Shown piece after piece: positions 5,897 through 8,822 of a DNA stretch of 8,822 bases (its first letter is position 1; the number at the start of each line of letters is the position of its first letter). Made by a program: the position numbers and the translations under genes. Location: NCBI GenBank assembly GCA_030042795.1, contig JASHYZ010000579.1, positions 1 through 8,822 of the forward strand, read 5' to 3'. The notes under the pieces are model-generated. The model searched no databases, was not told the origin of the DNA, and saw nothing but the letters and a program-made list of their open reading frames with translations. The stretch comes from Terriglobia bacterium. GTDB lineage: Bacteria; Acidobacteriota; Terriglobia; UBA7540.

Positions 5897-6973
5897 ATGA
5901 AGATCAAGAAGGCTACGCAGAAATATGAAGCCTGGCTGGGCCGGCACATGCATCTTGTGACGGCTGACGTAGAGCTTAAGCACCGGGAAATGGCCGCGGA
6001 TGCATTCCGGTTTCTGCGCGCCACATTCTACCGCTGGTGCCAGCTTTGGCCGGAAGTGTGCCCCAAGGAGTCACAAGCGCCAAAAGTTTTGGCCGTGGGC
6101 GATCTGCACGTGGAGAACTTTGGAACATGGCGGGACATCGAAGGACGGCTGGTGTGGGGTATCAACGATTTCGACGAAGCCTGCCTGTGTCCCTACACGA
6201 TTGACCTGGTGCGCCTGGCGGTGAGCGCGCACCTCGCCATCGCGTCGGATCACCTGAAGATCGCCGTTAAGGATGCATGCCAGTCGATTCTTGAAGGGTA
6301 TCAGGCGGCCCTGACGCGAGGAGGCAGCCCAATTGTGCTCGGAGAGAGTCACCATTGGCTGAGAATTCTGGCGATGAGCGAGACGCGCGACCCCGCGCGT
6401 TATTGGGAGAGGATGGACGCTCTGCCAACTTTCAAGGGTCGCGTCCCCAAGAGCGCCGCGCGAGCCCTCGAACAACTGATGCCCGAGAAGGGCCTCCATT
6501 ATCGTGTAGCTCATCGCGTGGCGGGCCTGGGGAGCTTGGGAAGGGAGAGATTTGTAGCGTTGGCCGACTGGCGCGGAGGGAAGATTGCGCGAGAGGCTAA
6601 AGCGCTGGCGCCTTCCGCTTACCGGTGGGCGTGCAAGGGGCGAAATGCCAAGGGCATTCTGTATGAAGACATATTGACGAAAGCGGTTCGCGCGCGCGAT
6701 CCGTTCGTCCACCTCAAAGGACGCTGGATTGTCCGCCGCCTCGCGCCCGACTGCGCGAGAGTTGAACTGACTTCATTGCCGAAGGAGCGCGACGAGTCCC
6801 GCTTGCTGTTCGAAATGGGTTTCGAAACCGCTAACGTACACTTGAGCAGGCCCGCAGCGGCGAAGTCGGTACTCCGGGATTTTAGAAGCCGAAGACCCCA
6901 CTGGCTTCATGAAGTCGCCGTGGCGATGGCCAAAGCTACCTTGAAGGATTGGGATGAGTGGCGCGGCGGCTGA
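5897..6973 (+). CDS. DUF2252 family protein
   Basis: A 358-residue cytoplasmic protein of the DUF2252 family (COG4320 type), whose biochemical role is not established. Family landmarks are an N-terminal MAADAFRFLRATFYRW segment (32-47), Gly68-Asp69-Leu-His71-Val-Glu-Asn74-Phe-Gly (GDxHxENFG), and Asn90-Asp91-Phe-Asp93-Glu-Ala. Further along are a glycine-rich GLGSLGRERFVAL stretch (210-222), EAKALAPSA (233-241) and IVRRLAP (278-284). The GDxHxxN and NDFD blocks resemble the catalytic and metal-binding loops of kinase-like phosphotransferases, and I infer a possible nucleotide-dependent activity from that. The ATG at 5897 gives a normal family length but has only a weak purine-rich site before it. 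The gene ends 3 bases from the stop of the convergent ThiS-like gene. Confidence 0.85.
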   Translation: MKIKKATQKYEAWLGRHMHLVTADVELKHREMAADAFRFLRATFYRWCQLWPEVCPKESQAPKVLAVGDLHVENFGTWRDIEGRLVWGINDFDEACLCPYTIDLVRLAVSAHLAIASDHLKIAVKDACQSILEGYQAALTRGGSPIVLGESHHWLRILAMSETRDPARYWERMDALPTFKGRVPKSAARALEQLMPEKGLHYRVAHRVAGLGSLGRERFVALADWRGGKIAREAKALAPSAYRWACKGRNAKGILYEDILTKAVRARDPFVHLKGRWIVRRLAPDCARVELTSLPKERDESRLLFEMGFETANVHLSRPAAAKSVLRDFRSRRPHWLHEVAVAMAKATLKDWDEWRGG

Positions 6974-6976
6974 AGA

Positions 6977-7222
6977 TTAACGGCACTGACCACTCTCCGG
7001 TTCGGGTTGGCTCTGCGCCGTTCCACCGCCGACAAAGTGGACCACCTCCAGGCGATCGCCAGCCACCACCGTCGTCTGTGACCAGAGCCGCCGGGGAATG
7101 ATTTCGAGGTTTCGCTCGATGGCCACCCGGTCAGCGGGCACTTTCATCCATTCGACGAGAGTTTCCAGAGTGAGATCGCCTGGTATTTCGCGAGTCTCGC
7201 CGTTCAGAGAGACAGAAATCAC
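6977..7222 (-). CDS. thiS: ThiS/MoaD-like sulfur carrier protein with C-terminal extension
   Basis: An 81-residue beta-grasp protein of the ThiS family, which carries sulfur as a C-terminal glycine thiocarboxylate for thiazole formation in thiamine synthesis. The sequence [26 protein letters not shown] (32-44) and [14 protein letters not shown] (54-67) is classic ThiS. Standard ThiS ends at the double glycine. This one continues 14 residues past Gly65-Gly66-Gly67 ([14 protein letters not shown]), so it would need trimming before adenylation. The GTG at 7222 is chosen because GGAGG (plus 7228-7232) lies 5 bases upstream and it starts exactly at the ThiS fold. A GTG at 7315 would add 31 unrelated residues. 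No thiG, thiF, thiO or protease gene is adjacent, so the thiamine assignment rests on similarity alone. Confidence 0.8.
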   Translation of the reverse strand: MISVSLNGETREIPGDLTLETLVEWMKVPADRVAIERNLEIIPRRLWSQTTVVAGDRLEVVHFVGGGTAQSQPEPESGQCR

Positions 7223-7268
7223 ACGCACCTCCAGGCAAGCGGGAATGGCGGGCCAGAGTCGAAAGAGC

Positions 7269-7298
7269 TTGACACGCTGATTTGCGCGCTCCGATACT
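7269..7298 (+). promoter_or_regulatory. Probable sigma-70-type promoter of the nuo operon
   Basis: TTGACA (7269-7274, perfect -35), an 18-base spacer, then GATACT (7293-7298, four of six -10 bases). A start near 7305 would give a leader of about 33 bases before nuoA. It lies in the region between the divergent ThiS-like gene and nuoA. Confidence 0.45.
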
Positions 7299-7337
7299 AG
7301 TTCCTTAGAAGGCACTTCAGTTCGCAGTTGGGTCGCG

Positions 7338-7697
7338 ATGCTACAGCCATACGTCCCAATTTTAATTCAATTCGTTATCGTAGCTGCGCTGGGCGGGATC
7401 ATCATTGGAGCTTCCGCGTTCGTGGGCCGGAAGCCGCGGACGCGCGCCAAGCTGGCGCCCTATGAATGCGGCAGTCCGCCGGTTGGAGACGCGAGAGGAC
7501 GCTTTTCCATCAGTTTCTATCTGGTGGGAATGCTGTTCATACTGTTCGACGTAGAGGCCGTATTCTTGTTTCCTTGGGCGGTCATTTACAAAGAGCTGAA
7601 GTGGTTCGGCTTCTTTGAGATGCTTGTGTTCATCCTCGTCCTCTTAGCAGGGTATCTGTACGTCTGGAAGAAAGGCGCATTGGACTGGACTCGCTGA
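7338..7697 (+). CDS. nuoA: NADH-quinone oxidoreductase subunit A
   Basis: A 119-residue membrane subunit of respiratory complex I at the junction of the peripheral and membrane arms, near the quinone channel. Three membrane segments are visible at about 6-29, 59-81 and 90-110. The long loop after the first carries the hallmark PYECG (41-45, with Cys44) and [19 protein letters not shown]. The second segment contains FDVE (70-73), whose acidic residues are conserved. The C-terminus [10 protein letters not shown] is typical. Length matches the family. The ATG at 7338 has no strong ribosome-binding site, but no better start is present. It opens the complex I operon; the next gene, 136 bases on, is nuoC rather than the expected nuoB. 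Confidence 0.95.
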   Translation: MLQPYVPILIQFVIVAALGGIIIGASAFVGRKPRTRAKLAPYECGSPPVGDARGRFSISFYLVGMLFILFDVEAVFLFPWAVIYKELKWFGFFEMLVFILVLLAGYLYVWKKGALDWTR

Positions 7698-7833
7698 AGA
7701 TGCCGCCAGCACCTTGGCGTACTCTCAGCGTGAATCGCCCGCCGTCACCCCGGTTCAGATCCTGGCGCCCGCAAAACCCTTAGTGGAGTGAGCTGTTCGC
7801 CCGCGTCGTGGCTGGGACGGGTAGTCGTATCTC
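7698..7833 (+). other. nuoA-nuoC intergenic gap where nuoB is normally found
   Basis: These 136 bases are far too short for nuoB (about 500 bases or more). None of the three plus frames shows the NuoB cysteine motifs or its conserved C-terminal PGCPPRP block. I see no strong hairpin, terminator or promoter. The gap is long for an Nuo operon, where neighbouring genes often overlap. Confidence 0.6.
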
Positions 7834-8307
7834 ATGAGCGCAGACGCTGAAAGTCAGGCCGTCGTCAAAAGGCTCCGGGAGTTCAATCCGGAGGCCGTGG
7901 AAGACGTACAACTATTTCGCGACGAACTGACGGTGCGCATTCGCGCTGTGAGTCTGCGGCAGGTGTGCGAGTTCTTACGAGACGACAAGGAACTTAGCTT
8001 CAAGTATCTCTCAGACCTGACCGCTTTGGACCACTATCCGGGTGAGCCTCGATTTGAGACGGTCTACCATTTGTATTCGATCGAAAACAATCAGCGGTTG
8101 CGCCTCAGAGTCCGCTTGGGAGGCGATGACCCGCGGGTGGACTCGATGGTTCAAGTCTGGCCGGCGGCTAACGCCTTCGAACGAGAGGTGTTTGACCTCT
8201 TTGGGATCTATTTTGTAGGTCACCCGTACCTCGTCCGAATTGTGCTTCCCGAGGATTGGGAAGGCCACCCGTTGCGCAAGGATTATCCAGTGGAGGGCTA
8301 CCGCTGA
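7834..8307 (+). CDS. nuoC: NADH-quinone oxidoreductase subunit C (30 kDa subunit)
   Basis: A 157-residue soluble subunit of the hydrophilic arm of complex I. It packs against NuoD and NuoB and has no cofactor. Diagnostic blocks are FKYLSDLTALDHYPG (56-70), FETVYHLYSIENNQRLRLRV (74-93), VWPAANAFEREVFDLFGI (108-125, containing the 30 kDa signature) and LPEDWEGHPLRKDYP (138-152). It is complete and a stand-alone NuoC, not a NuoCD fusion. The ribosome-binding site before ATG 7834 is weak, but in-frame stops lie just upstream, at 7789 and 7822. Its TGA shares one base with the nuoD ATG, so the two are translationally coupled. Confidence 0.95.
   Translation: MSADAESQAVVKRLREFNPEAVEDVQLFRDELTVRIRAVSLRQVCEFLRDDKELSFKYLSDLTALDHYPGEPRFETVYHLYSIENNQRLRLRVRLGGDDPRVDSMVQVWPAANAFEREVFDLFGIYFVGHPYLVRIVLPEDWEGHPLRKDYPVEGYR
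8292..8297 (+). promoter_or_regulatory. Ribosome-binding site of nuoD inside nuoC
   Basis: GGAGGG, 9 bases before ATG 8307, lies within the last codons of nuoC. It supports the one-base TGATG overlap start of nuoD. Confidence 0.75.
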
Positions 8308-8822
8308 TGCCGCTCACGCTGGAAAGAGTTCCCGGCCAGGAAGAGCGCGTGGTTCTCAGCATGGGACCACAGCATCCGTCCACCCACGGAGTGCTGCGGC
8401 TGGTACTGGAACTTGACGGCGAGACCGTGGTGAGGTCGATTTACGATATTGGCTACCTCCACACGGGCTTCGAAAAGTCGTTCGAAAACCTCACCTATTC
8501 GCAAAACATCACGCTCACGGACCGGATGGACTATCTCGCACCCCTCTCCAACAATTTGGGCTACTGCCTGGCGGTAGAGAAGTTGTTGGAACTGGAAATT
8601 CCCCCCAAAGCCCAGTTCATCCGCGTCGCGCTGGCTGAACTTACTCGCATTCAAAGTCACCTGGTCTGGCTGGGCACGCACGCCATTGATATCGGCGCCA
8701 TGTCGGTGTTTCTGTATTGCTTCTGCGAACGCGAAGATATCCTGCGTATTTTTGAGATGGTAGCGGGCCAGCGCATGATGACCAGCTACTTCCGCATCGG
8801 CGGGCTCGCGCTGGAGCCTCCG
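8307..8822 (+). CDS. nuoD: NADH-quinone oxidoreductase subunit D (49 kDa subunit), partial
   Basis: The first 172 residues of the complex I subunit that, with NuoB, forms the quinone-reduction site. The gene runs off the window; full-length NuoD is usually about 400 residues. The loop GPQHPSTHGVLR (20-31) carries His23 and His27, matching the quinone-site histidines of the 49 kDa subunit. Tyr76 (TDRMDYLAP) matches the conserved quinone-headgroup tyrosine. Other family blocks are IGYLHTGFEK (48-57), ELTRIQSHLVWLG (111-123) and AGQRMMTSYFRIGG (153-166). All key residues in the visible part are intact, so this looks like a functional complex I subunit, not a hydrogenase-type relative. Confidence 0.95.
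   Translation, partial: MPLTLERVPGQEERVVLSMGPQHPSTHGVLRLVLELDGETVVRSIYDIGYLHTGFEKSFENLTYSQNITLTDRMDYLAPLSNNLGYCLAVEKLLELEIPPKAQFIRVALAELTRIQSHLVWLGTHAIDIGAMSVFLYCFCEREDILRIFEMVAGQRMMTSYFRIGGLALEPP

Noticed and set aside
7223..7315. Longer ThiS-like protein starting at GTG 7315
   Set aside because: The extra 31 residues precede the beta-grasp fold without similarity to it and would overlap the proposed nuo promoter. The GTG at 7222 has an ideal GGAGG.
7696..7791. Possible nuoB remnant or nuoA extension in a shifted frame after nuoA
   Set aside because: The frame reads [17 protein letters not shown] and so on, but has no start codon of its own, no cysteine motifs and no NuoB similarity. NuoA already ends with its typical C-terminus.
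1..8822. CRISPR array, insertion sequence, phage, toxin-antitoxin or tRNA/rRNA gene
   Set aside because: I saw no regularly spaced repeats, transposase or integrase motifs, terminal inverted repeats, paired small toxin and antitoxin frames, or tRNA/rRNA sequences.

Overview
The window looks like chromosomal DNA of a GC-rich, Gram-negative soil-type bacterium. An Acidobacteriota (Bryobacter/Solibacter-like) origin is my best guess. It rests on gene style only: an HlyD-type efflux adaptor behind a sigma-54 promoter with a TGTCCG-N4-CGGACA upstream site, a serine beta-lactamase-like hydrolase with a DUF3471-type tail, a GMC oxidoreductase/TIM-barrel pair with a Tat signal, DUF2252, and an Nuo operon. 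No RNA genes, CRISPR arrays, insertion sequences or phage genes are visible.

Layout. (1) Positions 1-630, minus: N-terminal 210 residues of an HlyD/RND-type membrane fusion protein that continues past the window edge. Positions 640-781 hold a ribosome-binding site, a near-consensus -24/-12 sigma-54 promoter and a perfect inverted repeat suited to an enhancer-binding protein. (2) Positions 888-2366, minus: an exported beta-lactamase-like serine hydrolase. A 374-base divergent region (2367-2740) follows and carries two overlapping inverted repeats at a possible promoter. (3) Positions 2741-5382, plus: a two-gene operon with an ATGA overlap. It encodes an FAD-dependent GMC sugar dehydrogenase with a four-cysteine motif (probable Fe-S site) and a Tat-signal hydroxypyruvate-isomerase-like TIM-barrel protein. 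Together they suggest oxidation of a sugar or glycoside followed by isomerisation, epimerisation or cleavage of the keto product. (4) Positions 5472-5660, minus: a small zinc-ribbon protein of unknown function. A repeat-rich intergenic region separates it from (5) 5897-6973, plus: a DUF2252 protein. (6) Positions 6977-7222, minus: a ThiS-like sulfur carrier with an unusual 14-residue tail beyond its glycine terminus. (7) From 7338, plus: the start of a respiratory complex I operon, nuoA, nuoC and nuoD (cut by the window end), with nuoB absent from its usual place between nuoA and nuoC.

The regions look functionally separate: efflux, a hydrolase, sugar oxidation, small accessory genes, and core respiration. 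I see no complete novel defence or mobile system. The items most worth checking are the sigma-54 control region, the extended ThiS, the nuoA-nuoC junction without nuoB, and the GMC/TIM-barrel pair that lacks the usual small dehydrogenase subunit.
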